In this document: positions 7,455 to 13,803 of the stretch, in pieces
Layout: every line of letters starts with the position of its first letter
Position numbering within the stretch: the stretch's first letter is position 1
Assembly: GCA_910587305.1 (NCBI GenBank)
Contig: CAJUKV010000055.1
Coordinates: 1-19,976, forward strand
DNA: 19,976 nt
Source of the DNA: an uncultured Lachnospiraceae bacterium
Lineage (GTDB): Bacteria > Bacillota > Clostridia > Lachnospirales > Lachnospiraceae
Direction: 5' to 3'
Program-made: the position numbers and the translations under genes
The notes under the pieces: generated by a model
What the model saw: only the letters and a program-made list of their open reading frames with translations
The model's database searches: none
Told to the model about the DNA's origin: nothing

Positions 7455-8630
7455 TTACACTTCCCCACCTTCCATTCTTTTTTCCGTCAAATAAGACTCC
7501 GAAGTTACATATCCGTCCGGACCCGATTTTGTATAGTAGTCAGGCATCCGCTGCAAATCCTTATTGGGCAAAAAATATTCCTTATCGGGATGCTCCGCTT
7601 CCACGCCTCTTACCAAGGCGTTTACAGGACATACGTCCACACAGCGAAGACACCCTTTGCAGTGGTAATAATCCAGCCCCTGGTTGACCATCATCTTTTG
7701 CCCTCTATATTCCCCCGGCGCAAACTGAAACACCATATCCGGGCAGGTGGAATCGCACCTCCCGCAGTTGATACACCTTTCCTTGATAAAAAGCGGAATA
7801 TAGCCCTGCCTGGAAGGAGACAGGTCCGTTGCCACCGTGTTGCCAAACTCCGGATTGATTCCGCCTATTGGCGCCGTATCATAGCCCCACTTAACGGCCG
7901 GCTTTTCCTTTGTCGGCACTTTCTTTTCCTTATTTCCTCCTACTCCTTCTTTCTTTTCGGCCGTATCTGTTTTTCCTGAATTTCCCGCCTCCATCTCCTG
8001 CCGGCTTAAGTCTGCTTCCTGTCCTTTTCCCACGGCCTTTCTCACTTCTTCATACCCTCTTTTGATCCCTTCCAGGTTTCCCTTAAGAGCGTCCGGATAT
8101 TTTTTCCCAAGGGTGTCCGCACAGATTTGATTGACGTCTTCCAAATCTACAAATCCCATTACCCGCGCCATGGCTCCCAGCATCACCACATTAATGCGCG
8201 CGTGGGTTTCCATGGCAATCCTCTGGGCTTTAATCACGTAACAGGCGTTCAGGTTATCCGGAACCTCTATCCCGCCGGTTTTCTGCCCTTCCTCTATGGC
8301 GATGATGACTTTCGTATCTTCATTACAGCCTTCCCATACGCTGCCTTCCCTTAAAAGGGCCTGATGAAATACCGCCAGCAGATTGGGCGTTATCACCGGC
8401 GAATGAACCCGGATTTCCTTTTCCTTATCGCAGTATCTGATGAACCCTTTTACCGGCGTGCCTGTCTTTTCCGAACCATAACTGGAAAAACTGGCGCTGT
8501 TAAAATCCAGATATTTTACGCCCAGTTCCCCTAACATTTTTCCACACAGATTGGCCCCCAGTCCACCTATGCTTTCCAGGCGGATTTCATAATAACCGCT
8601 GCCTGTTACAGGTAAGTTGATTTTTCCCAT
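7455..8630 (-). CDS. 2-oxoacid:ferredoxin oxidoreductase, fused gamma-delta subunits
   Basis: A 391-residue protein. Residues about 11-200 are the gamma domain (ESIGGLGANLCGKMLGE, then YGSEKTGTPVKGFIR), which helps bind CoA and the dimer partner. Residues about 201-245 form a Lys/Glu/Gly-rich low-complexity linker. Residues about 250-391 are the ferredoxin-like delta domain with two 4Fe-4S sets: Cys286-289-292-296 and Cys324-327-330-334. CGGAGG precedes the ATG by 5 nt. With the downstream alpha-beta gene it supplies all four domains of a POR-type enzyme in two chains. It is the first gene of the operon; no convincing minus-strand promoter was found between it and the divergent regulator. Confidence 0.92.
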   Translation of the reverse strand: MGKINLPVTGSGYYEIRLESIGGLGANLCGKMLGELGVKYLDFNSASFSSYGSEKTGTPVKGFIRYCDKEKEIRVHSPVITPNLLAVFHQALLREGSVWEGCNEDTKVIIAIEEGQKTGGIEVPDNLNACYVIKAQRIAMETHARINVVMLGAMARVMGFVDLEDVNQICADTLGKKYPDALKGNLEGIKRGYEEVRKAVGKGQEADLSRQEMEAGNSGKTDTAEKKEGVGGNKEKKVPTKEKPAVKWGYDTAPIGGINPEFGNTVATDLSPSRQGYIPLFIKERCINCGRCDSTCPDMVFQFAPGEYRGQKMMVNQGLDYYHCKGCLRCVDVCPVNALVRGVEAEHPDKEYFLPNKDLQRMPDYYTKSGPDGYVTSESYLTEKRMEGGEV

Positions 8631-8862
8631 ATGACCTCCGTACTGCCGTTTTTTACAGCCTTCACAAAATTTTATAGCTTACAGACTACCCTGTGCCGCC
8701 GCTTGGGGCAAACACAACTTCGGATAAAATGCCTGCCTTCTCTCATTACAAACAGTATGGTTTTATATGGAAAAATTATTCATTCCTTCTATCCCTTTCC
8801 ATCTAAAAATATACAGATAAACGCGGCCCACCGCCTTGAGCCGCATCCCAACAATACATTGT

Positions 8863-8891
8863 TTTACACCCTCATTTTTCATGGATATAAT
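8863..8891 (+). promoter_or_regulatory. Sigma-A promoter of the XRE-FlhA-like regulator
   Basis: TTTACA (8863-8868) and TATAAT (8886-8891) are 17 bp apart on the plus strand. A start site near 8898 would give a leader of about 130 nt. It faces away from the por operon, so the regulator may be tied to por expression. Confidence 0.75.
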
Positions 8892-8934
8892 AAAAATATA
8901 CATCAGCGTAAAACGCTTCGAAATGGAGGAAAAA

Positions 8935-9016
8935 GTGAAAGACTTTCAATCTTTCACTCACAAGTTTGTGTCTGCGCTGCATCCACAAACTTGATATGCA
9001 CAAAAAGCAGCGCAGA
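8935..9016 (+). promoter_or_regulatory. Leader with interlocking inverted repeats before the regulator
   Basis: Three perfect pairings: GTGAAAGA/TCTTTCAC (8935-8942 with 8950-8957); CAAGTTTGTG/CACAAACTTG (8961-8970 with 8984-8993); TCTGCGCTGC/GCAGCGCAGA (8971-8980 with 9007-9016). The third 5' arm lies in the loop of the second, the topology of an H-type pseudoknot or of two exclusive hairpins, ending 12 nt before the start codon. On the minus strand the first hairpin is followed by TTTTTCC, so it could also act as a terminator in that direction. Operator sites in DNA are an alternative reading. Confidence 0.6.
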
Positions 9017-9028
9017 AATGGGGAAAAT

Positions 9029-9784
9029 ATGAGAGAAAACTTTGGAGAAACTATTTGTCAGTATCGTCAGAACCTGAAAATGACCCAGGAGGACTTTGCC
9101 TACCGTCTGGGCGTCACGCCTCAGGCAGTGAGCAGGTGGGAGCGTGGAAACGGCCTGCCGGACCTTTCCCTCTTAAAAGGAATCTGCAACATCCTGCATG
9201 TCAGCGCCGACACGCTGCTGGGAATCAGAGACAATTCCGTCACGGAAAATAACAATGTCCAAATGGAACGTGAAATCCGGTACAATCTTTTTGCCGAACC
9301 TGTCGTCGTTGAATTTGGAGAAGCTCTCATTCCCTGCGTGTTGGAAGGAATGAAAACAGATTATCTCAACCGCAAGAGAAATCAGCTTGCCCAAAAATAC
9401 GGCGTACTGCTGCCTGTTATAAGGTTTCGCGATAATCTTGATTTAGGAAAGAACGCATACCGAATCCTTTCTTACGATCACGTTCTGTATGAGGCCTGCT
9501 CAAAGCTTTGCGAAAGCGAATCCGATACCGCGGCCCCGTTCCATGAAATCATTGACTCTGCGGCGGAAGAATGCCGGAAAAACTATAGCCGGATTCTCAA
9601 CAAACAGATCGTCAAAATCATGGTTGACAGCTTAAAGGAACATTATCCGGGGATTGCCGATGGTCTGGTGCCCGAAAAAATCAGTTATCTCCGCCTTACC
9701 GACCACCTGAAAAATATGCTGAATCAGGGGAAACCCATCAGAGATTTGATTCATATTCTTGAGGAAATGGAGAGAGGGCTTTAA
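9029..9784 (+). CDS. XRE-family HTH regulator fused to an FlhA/LcrD (FHIPEP) C-terminal-like domain
   Basis: A 251-residue protein. Residues 5-65 are an XRE/Cro helix-turn-helix (MTQEDFAYRLGVTPQAVSRWERG). Residues about 88-251 read like the cytoplasmic domain of FlhA, the flagellar/type III export gate. VVVEFGEALIP (92-102) resembles the ELELGYGLIP-type start; NQLAQKYGVLLPVIRFRDN (118-136), then NAYRI (142-146), resembles RRQLAQELG-PPIRIRDNL-NEYRI; YPGIADGLVP (206-215) and NQGKPIRDLIHILEEM (232-247) resemble the conserved LVPELLS and REGVSIRDLxTILE. Between YRI and the C-terminal part only about 25 residues remain, so a sub-domain is missing, and there are no membrane segments. The start at 9029 keeps the HTH complete, with a weak AATGGGG upstream. 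The fusion is seen from motif memory, not alignment. Its ligand and targets are unknown; divergent orientation suggests por as a candidate target. Confidence 0.85.
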   Translation: MRENFGETICQYRQNLKMTQEDFAYRLGVTPQAVSRWERGNGLPDLSLLKGICNILHVSADTLLGIRDNSVTENNNVQMEREIRYNLFAEPVVVEFGEALIPCVLEGMKTDYLNRKRNQLAQKYGVLLPVIRFRDNLDLGKNAYRILSYDHVLYEACSKLCESESDTAAPFHEIIDSAAEECRKNYSRILNKQIVKIMVDSLKEHYPGIADGLVPEKISYLRLTDHLKNMLNQGKPIRDLIHILEEMERGL

Positions 9785-9814
9785 GTCGGCCTGCTGCCCG
9801 GCACGGGCCCGCGC

Positions 9815-9861
9815 AAAAAAAGACCTGAAAGACATCACTTTTCGTCTTTCAGGTCTTTTTT
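9815..9861. terminator. Bidirectional intrinsic terminator
   Basis: A 13-bp perfect stem, AGACCTGAAAGAC (9821-9833) with GTCTTTCAGGTCT (9844-9856), is flanked by seven A on the left and seven T on the right. It therefore works for the plus-strand regulator ending at 9784 and for the minus-strand cyclophilin gene ending at 9896. Confidence 0.93.
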
Positions 9862-9895
9862 CATTCCACAAACCGTTAAGCTCCTCGGAATTTAC

Positions 9896-10639
9896 CTACT
9901 CCATATATTCAATGCTTTCAATAACCGGCCTGTTTTCCTCCGGGACTACGCCGTTCCTGTCCTGTCCGGAGGTATTCTCACAAATGTCATCCACTATCTC
10001 CATCCCCTCCGTAACATGCCCGAAAGCGGCATAATCGCCGTCAAGATACGTGCCGTCCTGATGCATGATAAAGAACTGGCAGCTTGCGCTGTCCGGCATA
10101 TTTGAACGCGCCATAGAAATCGTTCCCCTTGTGTGGGAAATGGGATTTTCCACACCGTTGCTTGCAAATTCTCCCACAATAGTTTTATCCGAGCTCCCCA
10201 TTCCTGTTCCCGTGGGGTCTCCGCCCTGCATCATAAAATCCTTTATGATACGGTGGAAGGTTAACCCGTCATAGAAGCCCTCCTTTACCAAGTTTACAAA
10301 ATTGGTTACGGTAATCGGCGCGGCATCTGCGTCAAGCTCTACTTTGATCGTGCCTTTGTCCTTAATGTTGATGTTCACATAATGCTTGCCGGATAAAAGA
10401 GCTACATCTTCCGGAGCTTCTGTCTTACCGCCATCGGACTCCCCTTCACTTTCTTTCTCCGCATCCTCGGGGGGCGTATCGGTTTCCTCCTGGCTTTCCT
10501 GTCTGGCATCCTCCCCGGCCCCGCTGTTTTCCTCCTGAATTTCCTGTTCTTCCTTTGCAGCATTTTTGCCGGAACCGCAGCCTGCCGCCATGGCGATGAG
10601 CAAGGCTGTGGTGAAAAGACAGATTATTTTTCTTTTCAT
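9896..10639 (-). CDS. Cyclophilin-type peptidyl-prolyl isomerase, lipoprotein
   Basis: A 247-residue extracytoplasmic PPIase. Starting at 10639 gives a lipoprotein signal (MKRKIICLFTTALLIAMAAGC) with the lipidated Cys at residue 21. Residues 22-85 are a Glu/Asp-rich, disordered tether. Residues about 88-247 are the cyclophilin domain: FHRIIKDFMMQGGDPTGTG holds the catalytic Arg/Phe/Gln set, SASCQFFIM and YAAFGHVTEGMEIV follow. The position of the cyclosporin-contacting Trp reads YLDGDYAAF, as in many bacterial short cyclophilins. An AAAGGA site lies about 12 nt upstream; an ATG at 10651 is too close to it. It probably assists folding of secreted proteins outside the membrane. Promoter at 10706-10735. 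Confidence 0.92.
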   Translation of the reverse strand: MKRKIICLFTTALLIAMAAGCGSGKNAAKEEQEIQEENSGAGEDARQESQEETDTPPEDAEKESEGESDGGKTEAPEDVALLSGKHYVNINIKDKGTIKVELDADAAPITVTNFVNLVKEGFYDGLTFHRIIKDFMMQGGDPTGTGMGSSDKTIVGEFASNGVENPISHTRGTISMARSNMPDSASCQFFIMHQDGTYLDGDYAAFGHVTEGMEIVDDICENTSGQDRNGVVPEENRPVIESIEYME

Positions 10640-10705
10640 AATTTTTATCATTCCTTTCGTGGTTTTGTACATTCGCCGCCCAAACGTTTTGGGGCAGACT
10701 TATTC

Positions 10706-10735
10706 ATTATACCACACAAATCCAAAACCTGTTAA
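10706..10735 (-). promoter_or_regulatory. Promoter of the cyclophilin lipoprotein gene
   Basis: On the minus strand TTAACA (10730-10735) and TATAAT (10706-10711) are 18 bp apart. The -35 hexamer overlaps the stop codon of the ABC permease gene (10732-10734), so the two transcription units abut with no terminator seen between them. Confidence 0.7.
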
Positions 10736-11514
10736 AAATCTTTTCCATTATAAAATATTGCCGCCCCGCCGCCGCAAAGTACCGTCACCGCCACGCTTAT
10801 TCCCACCATTTTTCCATCCAAATTTCCATTGATAAAAATATCCGCCGCGTTGGAAAAGTAATAAGGCGTCACGTATTTTAAATTTTCAATATCCGGCACA
10901 ATTCTGCACATCAAATCCATGCCGTATAAAAGTATGACAAACCCAAGCGCCGCTCCCACCTGCTTTTTTCTGCAAAAAGCGGAGGCCAGAAAGCTAAGGC
11001 TCCCAATCTCCAGCTGCATCAGAAGCTGCGCCCCATGAAAAAGCCAAAACTCTTTTAAAGGCGCCCTTTCTCCCACACAGGCAAAACCCAGAAGCTCCCA
11101 GCAGATGCAAACGCCGTTAAACAGTAAAATAAGCGCTGTCATTGCCGCATATTTCCACGCCACAATATCAGTTCTGCCCAGAGGAAGAGTGTATAAAAAT
11201 TCGGCCGTATGGCCTTCCTCCTCTTTCGCCAGCATACATATGCCCAGCATGGCGGCAAACATTGCTCCGCCTACCGCAAAAATCAGGGAAACCTCCGTGG
11301 CATAGAACCCTTCCATTGTGCCGGAATTCATTCTGTCAAGGCTGAGCGCGGTTGCAAAAGCTCCCATCTGCGCGTACACCTCCCCCATTTCCTCCATGGT
11401 TTCCTTTACCCCTCCAAACAGTAAAATACATCCGAAACAGCAAATGCCAATACATATGGTCCAGGCCAAAAACTGTTTTCTATTCATCTTTAATTCCTGT
11501 AAAAAAAGTGTCAT
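10732..11514 (-). CDS. ABC-2 type transporter permease
   Basis: A 260-residue integral membrane protein with six likely hydrophobic segments (about residues 14-35, 75-95, 118-145, 158-180, 188-207, 233-255). The segment AKEEEGHTAEFLYTLPLGR after the second membrane helix is typical of ABC-2 permeases of the bacitracin/lantibiotic-export type (coupling helix). It follows its ATPase by 41 bp, with a GGGGG site 8 nt before the ATG. Together they form an exporter of unknown substrate, perhaps an antimicrobial peptide resistance pump, judged from the LytTR partner genes. Specificity cannot be read from sequence. Confidence 0.87.
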   Translation of the reverse strand: MTLFLQELKMNRKQFLAWTICIGICCFGCILLFGGVKETMEEMGEVYAQMGAFATALSLDRMNSGTMEGFYATEVSLIFAVGGAMFAAMLGICMLAKEEEGHTAEFLYTLPLGRTDIVAWKYAAMTALILLFNGVCICWELLGFACVGERAPLKEFWLFHGAQLLMQLEIGSLSFLASAFCRKKQVGAALGFVILLYGMDLMCRIVPDIENLKYVTPYYFSNAADIFINGNLDGKMVGISVAVTVLCGGGAAIFYNGKDF

Positions 11515-11555
11515 ACTAATCCCCCATTCTTGCTAGACGCCCGCAAATTTGAAAT

Positions 11556-12392
11556 TTATTTTTCATAATAATGTCTGAAAATTTCGTCCAGAGACGGCTC
11601 TTCAATCAGCACGTCCTCCACCTGCATGTCCGCCAGTTTGGCAATCAGGTCTTTCATTTCCCCTGTGTAGACAAACTCCTTTTTCTGTCCCCCGGCAACA
11701 ACCCTGACGCGGCGCACGTCAGACTTTAACAGGTTTTCCACCGTATCGGTCCGGATAATTACCCCGTCCTTTATCATGGCCGCATGGCGGCAATAGCTTT
11801 TTACCTCCGAAAGCACATGGGAGGATAAAAAGCAGGTGGTGCCCTGTCGGTTGTACTCCAGCAGCAATTCAAAAAATGCTTCCTGCATCAGCGGGTCAAG
11901 ACCGGATGTGGGTTCGTCCAAAATAAGAAGTTTCGGCCTGTGCTGCATGGCGCAGACTATGCTGACCTTCTTTCGGTTTCCCAGGGACAGTTCCTCTATC
12001 TTTTTATCTCCATCTACCTTAAGTATCTCACAAAGTCTCTGAGCCTCCTTAGAACAGTCCGTTTTTCTTACTTTGGCCGCAAACGAAATAACTTCCTTCA
12101 CCTTCATGGAAGGATAAAACATGGCCTCCGAAGGCATATACCCCACCTGCCTTAAAATTTCTTTTTGCTCCCTTGGCGCATCCATCTGAAGAACTTTTAT
12201 TTCCCCTTCCTGATAGCGGAGCAGCCCAAGAATACTTCGTATTGTGGTGGATTTTCCCGCGCCGTTCGGCCCCAGGAAACCGTAAATATCTCCCTGCTCC
12301 ACGGAAAGGGAAATTGCCTTTACGCCTCGCTTTTTTCCATAGGATTTCGTAAGATTCTTTATTTCGATGATATTTTCACTTTTCCCCATCAT
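11556..12392 (-). CDS. ABC transporter ATP-binding protein (exporter type)
   Basis: A 278-residue ATPase. Walker A is GPNGAGKSTT (41-50), the signature is LSLGN (135-139; Gly precedes Asn in place of the usual SGGQ), Walker B is LLILDEPTSGLD (155-166) and the switch His is in SSHVLSE (191-197). The C-terminal 60 residues form the extra domain found in BcrA/CcmA-type ATPases. It overlaps the DUF3021-like gene by 17 bp, implying coupled translation. Two adjacent ATGs (12392, 12389) are possible; GGGGGAAAGCC precedes them. It energises the downstream permease. Confidence 0.93.
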   Translation of the reverse strand: MMGKSENIIEIKNLTKSYGKKRGVKAISLSVEQGDIYGFLGPNGAGKSTTIRSILGLLRYQEGEIKVLQMDAPREQKEILRQVGYMPSEAMFYPSMKVKEVISFAAKVRKTDCSKEAQRLCEILKVDGDKKIEELSLGNRKKVSIVCAMQHRPKLLILDEPTSGLDPLMQEAFFELLLEYNRQGTTCFLSSHVLSEVKSYCRHAAMIKDGVIIRTDTVENLLKSDVRRVRVVAGGQKKEFVYTGEMKDLIAKLADMQVEDVLIEEPSLDEIFRHYYEK

Positions 12393-12831
12393 GGCTTTCC
12401 CCCTTCTTAAATTCCGCCAGCATTTTGTTCAAATTTTCCGTGTCGATTGCACGCTTTATTTTGTTCGCCAGATACACGATATAATACATAGAAAGCACAT
12501 ACCCCACGAAAAATAATGTGGCATAAAAATTCCTGTCAAACCATGAAAGGGCATAAGAAACAGCGGCGTAAAGACCTGTGCAGAAAATAATCCCCGGCAC
12601 ATCCTTTTTCCCCAGCCGGTCTACTTCATCAAAATTGTGAAATGCATAAACCTGCACATAGCTGATAAGATAGGCCGCGGCCATCATCTCAAACATGTAA
12701 AAGATATCCGCGCGGCGAATGCCCCGGCAAAGCAGATATACGCAATAGAAAAACCAGATACAGAAAAAATAAGTGCAGGTTTTATAATCAATCACAATCT
12801 CAAGGTTCAGATAGTTCTTGAACCGCTCCAT
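12376..12831 (-). CDS. Four-helix membrane protein, DUF3021-like
   Basis: A 151-residue protein from the start at 12831 (MERFKNYLNLEIVIDYKTCTY), which has GGCGGA 8 nt upstream; an ATG at 12870 is possible but lies directly against its own GGGAG. Four hydrophobic segments are visible at about residues 18-38, 45-66, 80-98 and 104-122, followed by a charged cytoplasmic tail. Size, topology and position right after a stand-alone LytTR gene match DUF3021 proteins. In streptococcal LytTR regulatory systems (HdrRM, BrsRM) a membrane protein next to the regulator inhibits it; the same role here is inference. Confidence 0.75.
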   Translation of the reverse strand: MERFKNYLNLEIVIDYKTCTYFFCIWFFYCVYLLCRGIRRADIFYMFEMMAAAYLISYVQVYAFHNFDEVDRLGKKDVPGIIFCTGLYAAVSYALSWFDRNFYATLFFVGYVLSMYYIVYLANKIKRAIDTENLNKMLAEFKKGESHDGEK

Positions 12832-12859
12832 AAATTTTCCGCCGGATTTTGTTTTTTTT

Positions 12860-13315
12860 CTATTCTTCATCTCCCTTAACGCCTCCTTTCAACCTTTGCC
12901 GCAAATCCTTTGCATATTTTCTGGAAATCATCACCTGTTCCTCGTTTTCCATTGTGGCGCGTATGCGGTTGCCCGCTTCGCTTTTCAAAAAGCGAATCTT
13001 ATAAATGTTGAGCACCATGGACTTAGAGCAGCGCAAAAACCCTCTGCTTTCGTAAACCATAGCCAGCTCCAAAAGGCTCGCCTGCACCCTGCAGACCTGA
13101 TCTTCCAAATAGGCATAGGTTACTCCGTCCACGCTTTCCAGATATAATATACTTTCGGGAGACAGCAGGAACGTCCGGCCCTCCGAGACGGCGCAAATTT
13201 TCTGCCCGCCGCCCCTGACAATTCCCGCTATGGTTTCCAGCCGCTCGTTCATCTCACGGTACCTGATAATAACCTCCTCTTCTCCTCCGGTAATCCTCTC
13301 CATCGTAAGTTTCAT
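12860..13315 (-). CDS. Stand-alone LytTR DNA-binding regulator
   Basis: A 151-residue regulator without a receiver domain. The start at 13315 (MKLTMERITGG) is set by AAAGGAG 7 nt upstream. Residues about 45-145 are the LytTR fold: ILYLESVDGVTYAYLED, the CRVQASLLEL segment, then FLRCSKSMVLNIYKIRFLK, the family pattern FxRCHRSxxVNxxxI. The N-terminal 40 residues are charged and possibly coiled. It is the first gene of an operon with a DUF3021-like membrane protein and an ABC exporter, and probably controls that operon. LytTR proteins bind paired direct repeats; the 18-bp repeat array in its leader lies just upstream. Confidence 0.92.
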   Translation of the reverse strand: MKLTMERITGGEEEVIIRYREMNERLETIAGIVRGGGQKICAVSEGRTFLLSPESILYLESVDGVTYAYLEDQVCRVQASLLELAMVYESRGFLRCSKSMVLNIYKIRFLKSEAGNRIRATMENEEQVMISRKYAKDLRQRLKGGVKGDEE

Positions 13316-13330
13316 TTGCCTGCTCCTTTT

Positions 13331-13420
13331 AAAATCCGTCTTTATTTCCGGATAGTTCTTCGTTCCCAAATGCTTCTTTCATCCCGGATTGCCCTTTAAT
13401 CCCGGATTGCTCTTTCATCC
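13331..13420 (-). repeat. Five tandem 18-bp repeats in the LytTR operon leader
   Basis: On the minus strand five units of exactly 18 bp follow one another: 13403-13420 (GGATGAAAGAGCAATCCG), 13385-13402, 13367-13384, 13349-13366 and 13331-13348. Units 1 and 2 differ at only two positions; units 3-5 decay but keep the G-rich start and AAAGR core. The array ends 15 bp before the LytTR start codon and starts about where the transcript should. The 18-bp period preserves reading frame, giving 6-residue repeats if translated, but no ribosome binding site supports that. Confidence 0.85.
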
Positions 13421-13422
13421 GT

Positions 13423-13452
13423 ATTGTAGCAGATTTTCTTCTCCGTACAATA
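13423..13452 (-). promoter_or_regulatory. Candidate promoter and palindrome for the LytTR operon
   Basis: On the minus strand TTGTAC (13445-13450) and TACAAT (13423-13428) are 16 bp apart. The same bases form a 7-bp inverted repeat, TATTGTA (13422-13428) and TACAATA (13446-13452), so a dimeric regulator could bind across the promoter. The 16-bp spacing is slightly short. Confidence 0.5.
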
Positions 13453-13516
13453 TCCGAACGGTCAAGATGCACTTTTTGCCCTTTAAAATACACAATCAAT
13501 TTCCTTATGCGGGCCT

Positions 13517-13681
13517 GTGCAATCAAGTAGGGAAGGTTTTCTCCCTACTCGCGCGCCAGGCGTCCGTCAGCTTGCTGATATATTTCCTTTGGACGCCCGT
13601 GTGTAATCGAGCACGGAAGATTTTCTCCCTGCTCGCCGCGCGGCCTGTGCGCCACTTTAGCGGCATACTTCCTCTGCACGG
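13517..13681 (-). ncRNA. Two tandem ~82-nt structured units with compensating changes
   Basis: Unit A (13517-13598) and unit B (13601-13681) align with one single-base gap. On the minus strand each folds as P1 enclosing an asymmetric internal loop (ARAGGAARTAT) and a small hairpin P2, then a 10-bp hairpin P3 with an 8-nt loop (GAAAAYCT). P3 is 13524-13533/13542-13551 in A and 13608-13617/13626-13635 in B. Six base pairs change on both sides between units and stay paired; two break. P3 pair 2 is G-U in A and G-C in B, favouring minus-strand RNA. A weaker third partial unit may follow at about 13480-13516. Some differences are also synonymous in one frame, so short coding repeats are the main alternative. 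Family unrecognised. Confidence 0.6.
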
Positions 13682-13691
13682 ATCTGTGTAT

Positions 13692-13732
13692 AAAAATAGT
13701 GGCAAGTCTCCCATTAGGATTACTGCCACTAT
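13692..13732 (-). terminator. Intrinsic terminator of the sdpRI-like operon
   Basis: On the minus strand the stem ATAGTGGCA (13724-13732) and TGCCACTAT (13696-13704) is followed by a run of T (13692-13696). It lies about 70 nt after the SdpI-like stop codon and points the right way. The plus strand has no T run, so it is one-directional. Confidence 0.85.
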
Positions 13733-13803
13733 AAGCAAACAATACTAAGTTTCTACATTATCCTTTTACCGATAATACTGAAAAGTCAAAATCAAAAATT
13801 TCA

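Noticed and set aside
7086..7979. Open reading frame of 297 codons on the plus strand
   Set aside because: It lies opposite the two por genes, whose motifs are unmistakable, and its translation is His/Arg/Leu-rich with no domain or ribosome binding site.
5088..8630. Oxalate oxidoreductase identity for the por-type operon
   Set aside because: The fused gamma-delta chain is shared with oxalate oxidoreductase, but the alpha motif YPITP keeps the threonine typical of pyruvate-type enzymes, so oxalate was not called.
13331..13420. 18-bp repeats as a CRISPR array
   Set aside because: The units are contiguous with no spacers and too short, and no cas genes are near.
13329..13526. Minus-strand reading frame over the 18-bp repeats ending just before the LytTR gene
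   Set aside because: Its upstream part overlaps the likely promoter and no ribosome binding site precedes the ATG; the open frame follows from the 18-bp period.
13523..13738. Small minus-strand reading frame with internal repeats across the tandem 82-nt units
   Set aside because: It reads through the sdpI terminator, lacks a ribosome binding site, and a one-base difference between the units shifts the frame. Compensating changes favour RNA, though coding is kept as an alternative in the finding.
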